From Larix sibirica (Eukaryota; Streptophyta; Pinopsida; Pinales; Pinaceae), in NCBI GenBank assembly GCA_004151065.3, contig NWUY0300011545.1:53620-78898 (forward strand): a stretch of DNA of 25,279 nt. The letters run 5' to 3'. Position 1 is the first letter of the stretch. Each line of letters opens with the position of its first letter. Positions 8,153-18,575 of the stretch are shown one piece after another. A program made the position numbers and the translations under genes. Under the pieces are notes generated by a model. That model was not told the origin of the DNA and made no database searches. It saw nothing but the letters and a program-made list of their open reading frames with translations.

Positions 8153-9774
8153 TGTAAAAGACATTGTCAACTTTCATACGAATGTGTTTTAGTTGTTAGT
8201 ATAGGATGAGTCATGTAAACAAACCCCTGGAAAGTGGGGATGACTCAAGAAGCTAATGAGTGACTTATAAGTGTAGCTTTCTTAAAATAGGAGTTGTTGC
8301 TTTATTATAGGAAGGAGTTACAAGTTTGTAGGAGTCTAAGAGTGGGAGAAACACTTTCTTGGAAGGGAATAAAATTAGTAACTCTCGAAAGGGAGGTAGA
8401 GAGTTTCTTTAGGGTTTTAAAATAGACAGTATTGTAAGCCTATAGGAAGGAAGAGAATTCAGAGAGAGTAGGGTTAATGGATTCAAAGAGAGAATGAGAA
8501 CTCTCTGAAGTGTATGTACAGTCATGATTTTTATGGAAAACCTGATTCACTATACGGGATGTAATTGTTCTTTATATGATGTGCATAAGGCATTTTGAGG
8601 GAGGGAAATAAATTGTAGTAGCTCTGTGTATAGCTGTTGAGTACATGTGAAACCTGTAGAATCCATTTCAGGATTAATAAGACTCTGAACTTCGGAGTGG
8701 TTGGTTGTTCTTTGCATTTCAATGTAAAAATCTGTTTGAGCAATCTAGATGAAGATATATAGTTCTGTGTATAACTATAGTGTGCAGGTAAACCCTGCAA
8801 AAAAAAGATAGAGGTTTAATAAGACTCTAAAGGCCAGAGTATCTGTGTATGCTTGGGCGCATGAGAGTATTGAAACTATGCAAGTGTTGAGTTGAGGTCG
8901 TAGTAGGCTTGAGCATGATACCATGTGAACTAGTTTAAGAAGTTGCTCTACTAATAGTATGAGCTCTGAGTGTGTAAATTGAAGGACAGAGCACGAGATT
9001 TAAAACCTAGTTGCAGTGTGAAGATTGTAGGCACGAGAATACAAGAGGTTTCCTGCATAGATGCGTTGCAGAGACAATGTATTGACTGTACAGAGATAGG
9101 AATTATGGTCTATTATGGCGCATAGACACTCTGAGGCTTCATAAACAGAAAATCCAACGATAGTTGTGCGTTATGTGAATGATCGAACGGTGGAGACCAA
9201 TATTGAATAGTCAAACGTCGAGTGGAAGGTCAGATACTGACGAGGATGGTCAGAGACGGTCAAGTGAAGGCTTGCTAACCAATGGAATGCGTGAGTGGAC
9301 GAGATCACACCGCATTCTGGAGCGAAGAGATGGACAACGGTGGATGCATATCACAATCAGGGAAGTGTTGGAAAGGAGAGAGGTTTCTGGCTGCGATGGG
9401 GTGCTAGATGGAAGCCAGTGAGTGGCATCGCACTCAAGGCCGAAGGTACAATGATGTGTTAGTCATTGGTTGGCTTATGGTTATATGCATAGAGCAGGAG
9501 AACAAGTGTTAAATGTTTAAGCCCGAACCCTGGAGTGTTAACTATAAAGGAAGAGTAAGCGCATAAGTAATAGGAGATAGGCTCTTAAGCCTTGGAGTCA
9601 AGGAAGGGTACATACTATGTACCAAATGACCAATGGTTAAGTTCAGTTGGAGAAGAGCCTGAGATTTGGTAAAGGGCCTCAAGCTTAGGCTCGGCAGAGT
9701 GTGTGTCAAGGTTGTAGCACACTAGTTTAGGAGTGATCCTCATATAAGGCAGGGTAGGGGTAACCCTGCTATCA
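8153..9774 (+). repeat. LTR 2, 3' LTR of element B
   Basis: Collinear with LTR 1 (3731-5502) but about 150 bp shorter and strongly diverged. It ends AACCCTGCTATCA and is not followed by a primer binding site, as expected for a terminal 3' LTR. A TATA-like word, CTATAAAGG, is at about 9541-9549. Short frames inside (for example 9179-9421) have no counterpart in LTR 1. Confidence 0.65.
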
Positions 9775-9778
9775 ATGA

Positions 9779-9918
9779 GTCACACCTAACTATAATGTAT
9801 CATTAGACTAAAGTGAAAGGAGGACATATGCTGATAGCAACGCACTAAGTCACGCCTAACTATAGTGTTTCATTAGACTAAAGTGAAAGGAGGACATATG
9901 CTACTAGCAACGCACTAA
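9779..9918. repeat. 70-bp direct tandem duplication
   Basis: 9779-9848 and 9849-9918 are two copies of one 70-bp unit beginning GTCAC(A/G)CCTAACTAT and ending GCAACGCACTAA, with only a few differences. They start four bases after the LTR 2 end. No coding capacity is seen. Confidence 0.9.
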
Positions 9919-10937
9919 GTCAATCTACAAGTGGCAAAATACATATTTTTACAACCATGTAGTATAAAATTAAGAGCCACACAAATAATATAATAGGTTT
10001 TGTAGAAATATAAAATGATGGAAAGATATCAAAATAACACTGAATCAAGATATGTACGAGAGTTTAAAGAGCGAAGATGTTATTTGCCTAATATTAACAA
10101 AAAATAATAAAATAACCCTGTATACTTTATGAGTAAAGGTAAGTTATTAACATTATGAAAATATCCCATTATTCCTTATTTCATGAAAAATGGAGATACA
10201 CTCTAATGTGAATACCTTTTTGAGGCAAAATAAAAGAGAAACCCTTTTTATGTAATTGTGTACATTAAGGTCAAGTATATTCAATAAAAGCGATAATGAT
10301 AATTAATGATTAATAATCAATGATTTTAAAATAAAATACTACACAAGTAAAGCTTTTGTTCGACTAAGGCAAGGTCTTTCCACAAGAACAAACATCTTAA
10401 GCAATCACTCACACAAATATATCACAAATCGGCACATCAATGTATTACATAGTTAAAACTCTTAGAGAAGAAAACAACGCACGACCCCAACCAATATAAC
10501 CACTTGAGGCAATATATTAATGCAAAAGGAAAATATTACATATGAATTTCTCACAACCCATCATCAGCAAATGACCCTCCATGCTCTTTAAATAGAGATC
10601 ATGGACCAATCAAATGCTAAGCCATAGATAAATTAATATTGAAACACACTTTACCTAAAGAAACATTAGATCAATTCGATCTTAACTAAATCCTATTTTT
10701 CTAACTAAGAAGACACTCTCTTGTTGAGATGTGAGATTACTAAGTGAATATCCTTAGAGTAATGCACAACCCTTCTCAGAACCCAATGACTGTCTACGAT
10801 TTCACATGTAGTGCATCTACTAGTGTGGTGGCGTCCATCCATAGTGAAAAAGAATGAATTCAGTTCTATAGAACACCATGAGATCCAAGAGAGGGCCACC
10901 CAAAATACCAAGGATAAATCGATCCAATAACCACAGT
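9919..10937. other. AT-rich flank left of the gypsy element; possible minus-strand LTR fragment
   Basis: No supported gene. A 68-codon minus-strand frame (10705-10911) has no recognisable motif. On the minus strand, 10587-10594 reads TATTTAAA with an ATTGG box 12 bases upstream (10606-10610), which looks like an LTR promoter of an older minus-strand element; the sequence downstream of it on that strand is T-rich and noncoding. The gypsy element inserted at the right edge of this stretch. Confidence 0.3.
10587..10610 (-). promoter_or_regulatory. Possible minus-strand core promoter
   Basis: TATTTAAA with an inverted CCAAT (ATTGG) 12 bases upstream, followed about 30 bases downstream by a G-rich then T-rich transcribed-type region. 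This is motif evidence only, and AT-rich DNA gives such matches by chance. Confidence 0.25.
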
Positions 10938-10942
10938 ATCAA
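10938..10942. repeat. Target site duplication, left copy (ATCAA)
   Basis: ATCAA directly before the 5' LTR start TGTAATG. The same five bases follow the 3' LTR end at 21785-21789, as integration by a gypsy integrase would produce. Confidence 0.85.
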
Positions 10943-12231
10943 TGTAATGTCCTATTTCAAACCCTTGGAGTGATGAGAACATGATCTTAAATATGCTTAG
11001 ATTTTTTGCATAAATATACCATGAAATAGACATACCATAGAGATTGTGGATATTTGTAAGCCTGGATATTTTGGAATTAATAAAAGGACCAAGACTGACT
11101 GAGCATGGGTGCCTAAAGGGGATATGGTACTACAAGAAGAGAAATGTGATGAGGTCTAAGGGAATGCTAATATGCCTTATCAATCTGATCATTATTGAAA
11201 CCCTTCACTCATTTATGATGTTGAGATTAATCTATAGTTTTATTGAGGTAAATAAAGTGGACTTAACCATATCTTAAATCTATGCAACCACCTCCTACAT
11301 CCAAGGAAATTTGTTTCCCCTTCATTATTGGAACCAAGAATAGTTGTATTATGACTCTTCTTTCCACCCTTCATTCATGAAAATAGGGAAAATTTGATTT
11401 GAAGGGGGATTAGTTTTTGGAGAGGTGTAGAGGAGAGAAAATGAGATTTTAACCATGGAAGAAGAGGTTGCCATACTAAGGAACATAATAGCCGGGAAAG
11501 GAACCCATTAGAAAGTTGGAAGGGCCAAAAACACAGAAAAATTATGCTAGCAGTGAATGGAAAATGGTCTGAAGCTTTATATGCCACACTAAAGAGCACT
11601 AGAGGGAGAGAATTCTAAGGGAGTGCTAAGTAGTGAAGGAATATTTTTTCTTTGTCTTGTGTGGGCGGGCATTATGGGTGACAAACAATTGGTCGAACAT
11701 AACATTTCAGTAGTAGTAACTTGGTAAATCCTTCCCTTGTCCTTGAGTTGGAGAAATTGTCTTGATAATTATGCATATATCCTTCTTTTCCCTTGTGGTA
11801 TCATAGCCTAGATAGAGGGTGGTGTCTATAATATATTTTCAGTGGTTGGGTGGAAATAGCTTCATCTTAGTCAATTATTTGGAAATCAATCTTCGAGAAT
11901 GATAAGTGTTTCTTCATTGTTATGAAATTTCTGGTTATGTGTAGAGAAAAATCTTTTGAAATTGTCTATGGTTGAATGCTTCTACTTTCTAGTTTTTGGG
12001 CCAACAGTCGTTACTGATTTCATATCTAATACCACCTCTACTATTTTTAAATATAGAACTTACCCATTTAGGATCCATGAATGGTATTCCAGTGTCCATA
12101 TTTTTGTGAGTTTCTTTGTGATGCTTGATGTTGTAAGAGTATTGAAAACTATTTGCATTAAATACTTATTTTGAAAGCTCTCCATCCAATTTTAATCCAT
12201 TGTGAAATCATGATCCACTTAGGATACCAAC

Positions 12232-12241
12232 TATATATAAA
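12232..12241 (+). promoter_or_regulatory. Putative TATA box of the 5' LTR
   Basis: TATATATAAA, conserved at the equivalent place of the 3' LTR (20439-20448) in otherwise diverged sequence. It would put the transcription start about 30 bases downstream, near 12270, giving U3 of about 1.3 kb and R-U5 of about 1.35 kb. Confidence 0.6.
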
Positions 12242-12672
12242 GGACTTATTTTTTCATTTGTCTAGATATGTTTTTCTTTGTTTAAGGCAAGGAGATTGAG
12301 AACATGTAAGCATTTCCAAATTCTTCATAGTACAATGCTAAGGTTTTAATTATTCCATAATTGTCTGTTGTGTTTTAGCATTCCATGCACTATGTTTTAA
12401 TGTGAACTTCACTCCACTATTGCTATTAATTTAGTTGTTCTTTTTAGAATTCCATTCCATATTTTATCGTAAAATTTCATGCAAGATCTATTTTTATTCA
12501 TACATCTTTGAATTGGATTGCGTGCTTAAAGTTTTATTGTTGTTGTGTTGAATGTCAAATAAATATAATAATAAACTTCTTAATTATTAAATCTATTTTT
12601 CTATTGTATGTTCAAGGGCCTATAGCTTTTTATTTTTATTAAATAGTTTGGAAAATTGATACCTCTTCCCAA

Positions 12673-12790
12673 CACTAGAAATAACCCATAACATCAATAG
12701 CCAATTACATCTAATAATACATTATTTGATCACTTGGAAATAACCCATCATAGGAATAGCCAATTACAACTAATAATACATTATTTGATC
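12673..12790. repeat. 59-bp tandem duplication in 5' LTR
   Basis: Two copies of a unit containing GAAATAACCCAT and ending ATTATTTGATC (period 59). The 3' LTR has one copy at about 20876-20936. Confidence 0.9.
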
Positions 12791-12829
12791 AATAATACAA
12801 CATCTAAATTTTGTCCTATATCTCATTGT

Positions 12830-12951
12830 TTTGTCTCCAATTAAATTCACTCATTGACTCTTCATAATGTTTCAAATGCCAAACATATGTTTTGTCTCCA
12901 ATTAAATTCACTCATTAACTCTTCGTAATGTTTCAAATGCCAAATAAAAAG
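12830..12951. repeat. 61-bp tandem duplication in 5' LTR
   Basis: Copies start TTTGTCTCCAATTAAATTCA at 12830 and 12891 and differ at a few sites. The 3' LTR has one degraded copy near 20968-21020. Confidence 0.9.
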
Positions 12952-13156
12952 AGAGCCATATATTTATCAATTCCTTGCTTATACAAAGACATTACATATA
13001 GAAACACAAAGATATTTTACTCTCTAGCTATGGATCTGTTTCCAGACTATCGCAACCCTCTCTCTTGGTTTATTTTATTGCACTTTGTTTTGTACTTTTC
13101 AACAAATTATCCCCACTGGATTTCACATCCCCAAAACATTACAAACTAACCTTCAA

Positions 13157-13476
13157 TATTTTGTGGCCAAAGTTTATTGGAATCTTCCTTTATTTTTGGA
13201 GGTTTGGATTTTTTTTTTCTAAATTTTGGTTTATAAATGGGTTAGGGTGTCCAAAATCGCCATACAAAATTTTAGTCCAATATAATATCGTATGAGGGAT
13301 TTATAGATCCTCCACCTATTTTGTGGCCAAAGTTTATTGGAATCTTCCTTTATTTTTGGAGGTTTGGATTTTTTCTTTCTAAATTTTGGTTTATAAATGG
13401 GTTAGGGCATCCAAAATCGCCATACAAAATTATAGTCCAATATAATATCGTATGAGGGATTTATAGATCCTCCACC
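13157..13476. repeat. 160-bp tandem duplication in 5' LTR
   Basis: 13157-13316 and 13317-13476 are near identical (about five differences seen, such as GGGTGTCC versus GGGCATCC). The 3' LTR carries a single copy (about 21480-21640). The copies resemble each other much more than the two LTRs do, so the duplication is younger than the insertion. Confidence 0.95.
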
Positions 13477-13663
13477 TTTTTCCATCCTTCCATCTAGTAG
13501 GTATATGCCATGTCACATTGATAACTTTATTGTTTGGTTGACTTTACTCATATTGAGGTGGAGTGTATGACTGATTATGAAGTTCATGATTTATTTTGGA
13601 TCATCAACTACCTAATTAATGATTTCGCGAGGCCTATTATTTGATCAAAATCCCAATGAACAT

Positions 13664-13747
13664 GCCTTATTCGTGCTAATTTTCAAAACTTTTTAGGCCA
13701 TATAAGCCTTATTCGTGCTAATTTTCAAAACTTTTTAGGCCATATAA
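13664..13747. repeat. 42-bp tandem duplication, identical copies
   Basis: 13664-13705 and 13706-13747 are identical (GCCTTATTCGTGC... to ...GGCCATATAA). Perfect identity in an otherwise decayed element points to a recent event or an assembly effect. Confidence 0.95.
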
Positions 13748-13898
13748 CAAGGCTTTAAAGTTTGGTATACATAAAGCTTTGTTGTGAGAATATACTACAT
13801 ATATTGGCATGTCTTTCAAAACTACTTGTATAAAATGGAAAGAGTGCAATATCGATCTAGATATACACCAACTAGGTGTAGATATCTATTTAAGATTT

Positions 13899-13988
13899 TA
13901 AAGTTTTGTAGCAAAGTTGTGCATGCAAGTTTAGCTATAACAATAAAGTTCTCTAGCAAAGTTGTGCATGCAAGTTTAGTTATAACAA
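13899..13988. repeat. 45-bp tandem duplication
   Basis: Copies share GCAAAGTTGTGCATGCAAGT at 13911 and 13956 (period 45), differing at about three sites. Confidence 0.9.
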
Positions 13989-14175
13989 GGAGATGCATAG
14001 TACAATAGATGTTAAACATGTGTATCAAAGCCAAGGTTTACAACATTAGGGGATGGATGGGCTTAAAGAAAAATATATCATAGTAATTTTGATGTTATAA
14101 CTAATGTGTTATTTTTGTTTTCTATTTGATTACATGGTAACTAATGTTTGAACAAGTTGACAAACAACTATTTCT

Positions 14176-15135
14176 ATGGAAGAGTTATTGAATCTCTAAG
14201 AAATTGAGTCTAATGGAAGAAGGAATCTTGAGACTCCCCTAGACATGGCATAAACCATGAGAATCCTAAAGGTAGAACTTCATACTTGGAAGGAATATTA
14301 ATGAGAAGATAATAACAACTCATTAAAAGCTACCATATTTTAGGATTTGACCAAAATATAGAAACAAATGCATGAAGGACAATTTTTTGAGAAATGTTGG
14401 AATGTGTCCTTGAAGGAAAAAGGTCCCATAGTATTAAGAATCCAATATCCAGTGATGGGACATATACACAATCTAAAACATTAGACACAAATACAAATGC
14501 TTTTGAAGATTTAATAAGCAATGAGTCAAGGTCTTCTTCTCTTTGATAGAGGAATAAGAAGCTTGCATTCCAAAAACTATTTACAAGGGGAATTTAGAAA
14601 GGTAAAACCACCTAACTTTGATGGTGAGGTGAAATCGGGTGAAGAAGTTGATGCATGGATTCTTGGAATAAGGAAATACTTTCAGTTTCATGTCCTCTCT
14701 AAGAAAATGAAGGCCAAAATGGCAATCTTCAATCTAAATGGAAAATGATACATTTGGTGGTAAGATCTCAAGCAAGCAAAGAATATCAATGAAAGAAAAT
14801 TCACGTGGAAGAAATTTAAGAAATACTTTCAATACAAATACCTTTTAGAAAGATATTATGATGGTAAGATTACAGGATTTCATGTGAAGAAATTGAGATA
14901 GTTGAGGATATAGGACTACACAATCAAGTTTTTAGAACTGCTAATGTATGTTATATATATAAGGTATGGTAAGGTAAAAATTCAACACTTCTCGAGTGGG
15001 TTATCTCAATCCTAGGAAGATAGGATTAAATTTGATGAGTCAAAAAATCTTAATTAGACAACCATGAAGGATAAATACTATTATGATCATAACAAGCATA
15101 AAAGTAAAATCAAGTAATCCATTGAAGAAGAAGAG
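14176..15135 (+). pseudogene. Gypsy gag, decayed
   Basis: A single frame runs from ATG 14176 (MEELLNL) to about 15135, broken by some 18 in-frame stops but with no frame change. The longest open part, 14521-14746, contains KPPNFDGEVKSGEEVDAW, the start of the plant gypsy gag (Retrotrans_gag) domain. It continues through TWKKFKKYFQYKYL (about 14803) and KIQHFSSGLSQS (about 14980), the usual core order of that domain. Gag would form the virus-like particle. The preserved frame with scattered stops indicates decay mainly by point mutation. Confidence 0.85.
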
Positions 15136-15277
15136 GAAAGATAAGTTTGAATAAAGAAAGAAAGGAATTGAGTCTCATCAGTATAAAAACCAGCCCAAGG
15201 GTTTCCAACCATGTTATCTAGTACTAATTAGTTTTAAACATAACTACCTAGCATGGAGTGGCAACAAGTCAGAAGGA

Positions 15278-15880
15278 TTGATGGGAAGGGGGCTAATAGA
15301 GCCTTTAAAAGGGAATCCAAATTGTTGTATATGTGGAGGATATAATCTACTTAGGTATTTTCCCCATATAGGTATTTTCCCCATAAACAGAAGACTGCTA
15401 GGAATGTTCAAAACATTCAAGAAGTATAACAATCAATGTAGAAAGGACTGTTTGGAATTCATGCTACTTTGGAGGGTCGACAAGCAGACCACCAAGAATT
15501 TGTGGTGTAATTGGAAGGTAATATTGCTAAGAAATTTGTTTTTATTTTGATTTACCTGAGGTCTATTCAAAACTACATTGCACCTAAAATTGTTGACTTA
15601 TGTGCTTTTCAAAAGTGCAAACACGAGAAATCCTAGTTAGTGTAATTGGCTTCAGGAACTAAGACAAATGTAATTAAGTTGGTGGAGGCATGTCCACTAG
15701 AGATGGATGGGATTTCCATAACGGAAAAATTGAATATATTTCCACTTGGTTCATATGATGTTTTGAATGCCATGGACCTTGGTTAGTAGCACATAAGGTG
15801 AAATTTAATTGTTACCATAAAATTTTTGAATGTGTAGACGATTATGAAAATATAAAGGCAGTGAAGGTACTCCAAAAGCT
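15278..15880 (+). pseudogene. Gypsy zinc knuckle and protease, decayed
   Basis: At 15320-15367 NCCICGGYNLLRYFP has the spacing of a CCHC zinc knuckle, but the His and last Cys positions are Asn and Phe. An 18-bp local duplication (GGTATTTTCCCCATATA, from about 15354) adds residues just after it. A frame change follows, then a protease remnant: FILIYLRS (about 15538-15561), where the usual D-x-G/S catalytic Asp is Tyr (TAC 15552-15554). KIVDLCAFQKCKHEKS and LGSYDVLNAMDLG (about 15745-15783) fit the downstream protease/linker region of plant gypsy pol. Stops at 15640 and after make it nonfunctional. Confidence 0.7.
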
Positions 15881-16035
15881 ATATCTATAACAAATATTTC
15901 ATCCTTACAATTGAACAAAAGATTCATAAAGTAATGTCAATTGTATGCAGTTCATGTGTTGGAGTCAATAGAAAGTGAAGGACCAAAGCTTAGAGATTAT
16001 CCAATACTTCATAATTTAGTGATGTGTTTCCATAA

Positions 16036-16690
16036 GAGATACCCTATTTAACTCCCAAGAGGGACATTGAATTTTTTATTGATATCAATCTTGGAGATAC
16101 ACATGTATAGAGAGATCCTTATAAAATGAGAACTCCTAATTTAATAGAATTGAAAATGAAATTGTAAGAGTTGTTGGAAAACTGATATATTAGACCAAGT
16201 GTGTCTCCTTGGGGAGCACCAATTTTGTTTGTAAAGAAGAAGGACGTGACTCTCAAATAATGCATAAAATACAAGAAGTTGAACAAATTCATAGTGAAAA
16301 GAAAGTACCCATTGCCTTAGATCAATGACTTGTTTGATCAAGTAAGAGGGTTAAAGGAATTATCAAAGATCAACTTGAGATCAAGATATCACCAAGTCAT
16401 AATCAAGAATGAATATATTCATAAGACAAATTTAAGGATGAGTTATGGTTATTATGAGTTTGTAGTAGTACCATTTGGACTTTACAATGCACCAACTACA
16501 TTCAAGTGCCTTATGAATACTGTCTTCAATGAGTATTTCTAGTTTTTAATGATGTCATTCTAACTAATTGAAAATCCAAAGAAGAACATGATGACCATAT
16601 CAGAATAATTTTCCAAATATTGTATACGAATTTCAACAAGTTTTACTTCTATCGAAATAAAATTCATTACCTGGGACATTGTTTCAAAAG
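16036..16690 (+). pseudogene. Gypsy reverse transcriptase, decayed
   Basis: Recognisable RT blocks in order: SVSPWGAPILFVKKKD (about 16197-16245), NLRSRYHQ (16372-16395) and the block GYYEFVVVPFGLYNAPTTFK (16450-16509). The Asp of the first catalytic motif (normally DLRSGYHQ) is Asn at 16372-16374. The F/Y-x-DD box lies at about 16545-16560, where after a frame change the sequence reads VFNDVIL, missing one acidic residue. Several stops (for example 16258, 16318 and 16540) and frameshifts are present. The enzyme would be inactive. Confidence 0.85.
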
Positions 16691-17310
16691 AAAGAATTAC
16701 AGTTAGTCCAGGAAAGATTAAGGCTATCATGAATTGGCCTACTCTAAAAAATGTGACAAATGTGAGATTATTTATGAGACTTGTAGGTTACTATCAAATA
16801 TTTATAAGGGGATTCTCTAAACTTGGTCACCTAATAACTTCATTCTAGAAGAAATACAGAAGTTTTGTGTTGTCTGAGCAATAATGCAAAGAAATTTTTC
16901 AACAAATGAAACGTTTTCTTACTAGTACGTCGATTCTAAAAATAATACATCCTAATTATAAATATTCTATTGTGTGTAAAGATGCATGTAAAGAAGGACT
17001 TAGTCGATTTTTTATGCAAGATAACCATGCACTAAGTTGCAAGTCACATAAACTAAAAGAACATGAAAAACACTATGTCACTCATGGCCTAGAGCATGTA
17101 ATAGTAATTCATGCATTGAAGATGTCGCATCATTACTTAAAGGATAGAAAATTTGCACCAATGATAGATCACATTGGATTGAAGTACCTATTAGATCAAT
17201 CATGCTTGAATGCTAGATAGGCTAGATGGTTAAGTTTTATTAGTGAATATGATTTTGAGATAAAACACATAAAATACAAAAACAAAGTGGTTGATGCACT
17301 CAATTGAAGT
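16690..17310 (+). pseudogene. Gypsy RNase H and connection domain, decayed
   Basis: ITVSPGKIKAIMNWPT (about 16693-16740) and VGYYQIFIRGFSKL (16783-16824) are the RT thumb/connection of plant gypsy pol. The open part 16906-17220 is RNase H: CKDACKEG with its Asp kept, then LEHVIVIHALKMSHHYLKDR and IDHIGLKYLLDQ. TAG at 17218 and 17305 (Arg or Gln positions in relatives) interrupt the end SEYDFEIKHIKYKNKVVDAL. Confidence 0.85.
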
Positions 17311-18282
17311 ATGCAAGTAATACATGTGGCAGCTATTAGTACTTGCAAATCCGATTTAAAAATTAGAGTAAAAGAATCTTTGTGTGATGATGAACACTTG
17401 ATTCAAGTAAGAAATAACTTGCAACAAGAACAACTTGGACAAAAATATAACAGTTTCCAGATGATTCAAGAAGGATTGCTAATATACAAGGATAGACTAT
17501 CATTCCTAGTTCAAAAAAAATAGAAATGTTCATTATAAATGAAATACACAAGAAACCTTATTCAAAATACCCCAACTACAAAAATATGATTTCTATAGTA
17601 AGGAAACAAAATTCTTGGCCTAGAATGGAAAATGATATTGCATAATCATTGAGTGCCAGTAGGTCAAAGTCGAACACCGACATCCAATAAGAATGTTACA
17701 ATCCTTTCCAATTCCTAAGTGGAAATATGAAGTGATAACAATGGATTTTATCATAGGATTTCCCAGGATAGTAAAAAAATATGATGCTATCATGGTTTTG
17801 GTTCACAAACTGAGGAAAGTTGCTCACTTTATTCCTATAAAACTTACACAAAAAGCAATCAACATTGGGGAAATTTTTATGAGGGATATTTTTAGGTTTC
17901 TTGGAATGCTTATAACAATTATATCAAATAGAGATCTAAAATTTACATCAAATTTATGGAAAGGATTGTCTCAAGGACTGGGTACAAACTTAAATTTGAG
18001 TACTACTTCTCATCACAAAATAGATGGGTGGATAGAGAGAAATAATCAAATACTGAAATATGCTTTGCTTGTGTGCTAAGCGCAAACCCACCAAGTAGAA
18101 AGATTACCTACAACTAGTAGAATTTGATTACAGCAATGGATATTAGGAATCATTTAAAATGAGTCTATTTGAGGCACTTTATGGTAGAAGATGTAATACT
18201 CCATGGATTTGGAATATTCCGGTGAATAAAATCATTCTCGGATAAAAAATGCTTAAATAAATGGAACAAGAGGTTAAAGATT
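17311..18282 (+). pseudogene. Gypsy integrase, decayed
   Basis: The open part 17693-18079 carries the catalytic core: ITMDFIIGFPR (about 17736) with the first Asp kept, HKLRKVAHFIPIK, TIISNRDLKFTSNLW (about 17914-17958) and DGWIERNNQ with the Glu kept. The second catalytic Asp (normally ISDRD) is Asn. Upstream, 17525-17690 is a poorly preserved HHCC region with a frame change. Downstream, after the stop at 18077, SLFEALYGRRCNTPW (about 18160-18205) continues the family pattern in another frame to MEQEVKDF, where an inserted segment begins. Confidence 0.85.
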
Positions 18283-18575
18283 TTAGGTTTCCGTGGTTTG
18301 CATTGTTAGGGTGGGTTTTCAGATAATCCACGATCAACATTTTTATTGTCGTCGACGTTTTGAATCCCAAGCTGGATTCATCATAAGGACAAAATATAGG
18401 TAGAGAAGTTGCTAGTGAGGCATATAAATAGTGAAATGGATGCCCAATCCTTTCCCNCTTCCGACCTATCCCTTCATCTTCATCTTTCTCTCAAGTTCTT
18501 TCAAAAATAAGACAAGAAACCCTAACTAGAGAAAATTACTCATGAAATTGATAATAAAATTAGTACCAAGTAACA
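18283..18575. repeat. Foreign ~295-bp segment inside the integrase tail
   Basis: The pol reading path stops making sense after MEQEVKDF (about 18281) and resumes with KIKQNLNTTQDRQK (about 18575). The intervening DNA is unrelated: it contains GTCGTCGACGTTTTGAATCCC (18348-18368), then a purine-rich and a CT-rich part. One N is at 18457. No clear target duplication was found (AGAT occurs at both edges). It may be an inserted short repeat or a fragment of another element; a faulty join at the N is also possible. Confidence 0.6.
18457..18457. other. Unknown base N
   Basis: A single N within the foreign segment in the integrase tail. The two sides may not be truly adjacent in the genome. Confidence 0.9.

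Larger units (their letters stand above)
1..9774 (+). mobile_element. Composite non-autonomous LTR element array (A - LTR - B - LTR), 5' end outside window
   Basis: Order seen: hairpin array, ORF A, polypurine tract, LTR 1, primer binding site, ORF B, polypurine tract, LTR 2. LTR 1 is flanked by both a polypurine tract and a primer binding site, the layout of a tandem LTR-internal-LTR-internal-LTR array. Neither internal part has pol domains, so both units would depend on enzymes from another element. The five bases after LTR 2 (ATGAG) do not match those before LTR 1 (TCCAT), so B alone is not a simple insertion. The true left end is not in the window and 1-886 is included by inference. Confidence 0.55.
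10943..13621 (+). repeat. 5' LTR of the gypsy element
   Basis: Starts TGTAATGTCC and is collinear with 19131-21784 along its length (for example AAAGGACCAAGACTGACTGAGCATG near 11083 and 19298). By alignment with the 3' LTR end (CTACCTAATTAACA) it ends at CTACCTAATTAATG, so the usual terminal CA reads TG here. Length 2679 bp. It contains three tandem duplications absent from the 3' LTR, and has deletions relative to it around 12975-13150. Confidence 0.85.
13622..14175 (+). other. Leader of the gypsy element, no gene; primer binding site not identified
   Basis: Noncoding stretch between the 5' LTR and gag. No TGGTATCAGAGC-type primer site is found. The sequence at the LTR edge (TGATTTCGCGAGGCC, 13620-13634) could be a mutated TGG-starting site for an unassigned tRNA. 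It contains two tandem duplications, annotated separately. Confidence 0.5.

Noticed and set aside
8531-8800. 89-codon minus-strand frame in LTR 2
   Set aside because: Not preserved in LTR 1 and no protein-like features.
9179-9421. 80-codon + strand frame within LTR 2
   Set aside because: No counterpart in LTR 1, no motif, and Arg/Ser-rich composition typical of chance frames.
3649-9774. Element B as a simple single insertion with LTR 1 and LTR 2 as its own pair
   Set aside because: No matching target duplication, a polypurine tract before LTR 1, and very low LTR identity despite an open ORF.
10705-10911. 68-codon minus-strand frame
   Set aside because: No recognisable motif, no neighbouring coding continuation, and too short to support as a gene.
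13065-13295. 76- and 73-codon frames around 12928-13295
   Set aside because: They run across the 160-bp duplication in the LTR and have low-complexity F/Y/I-rich composition; chance frames in AT-rich DNA.
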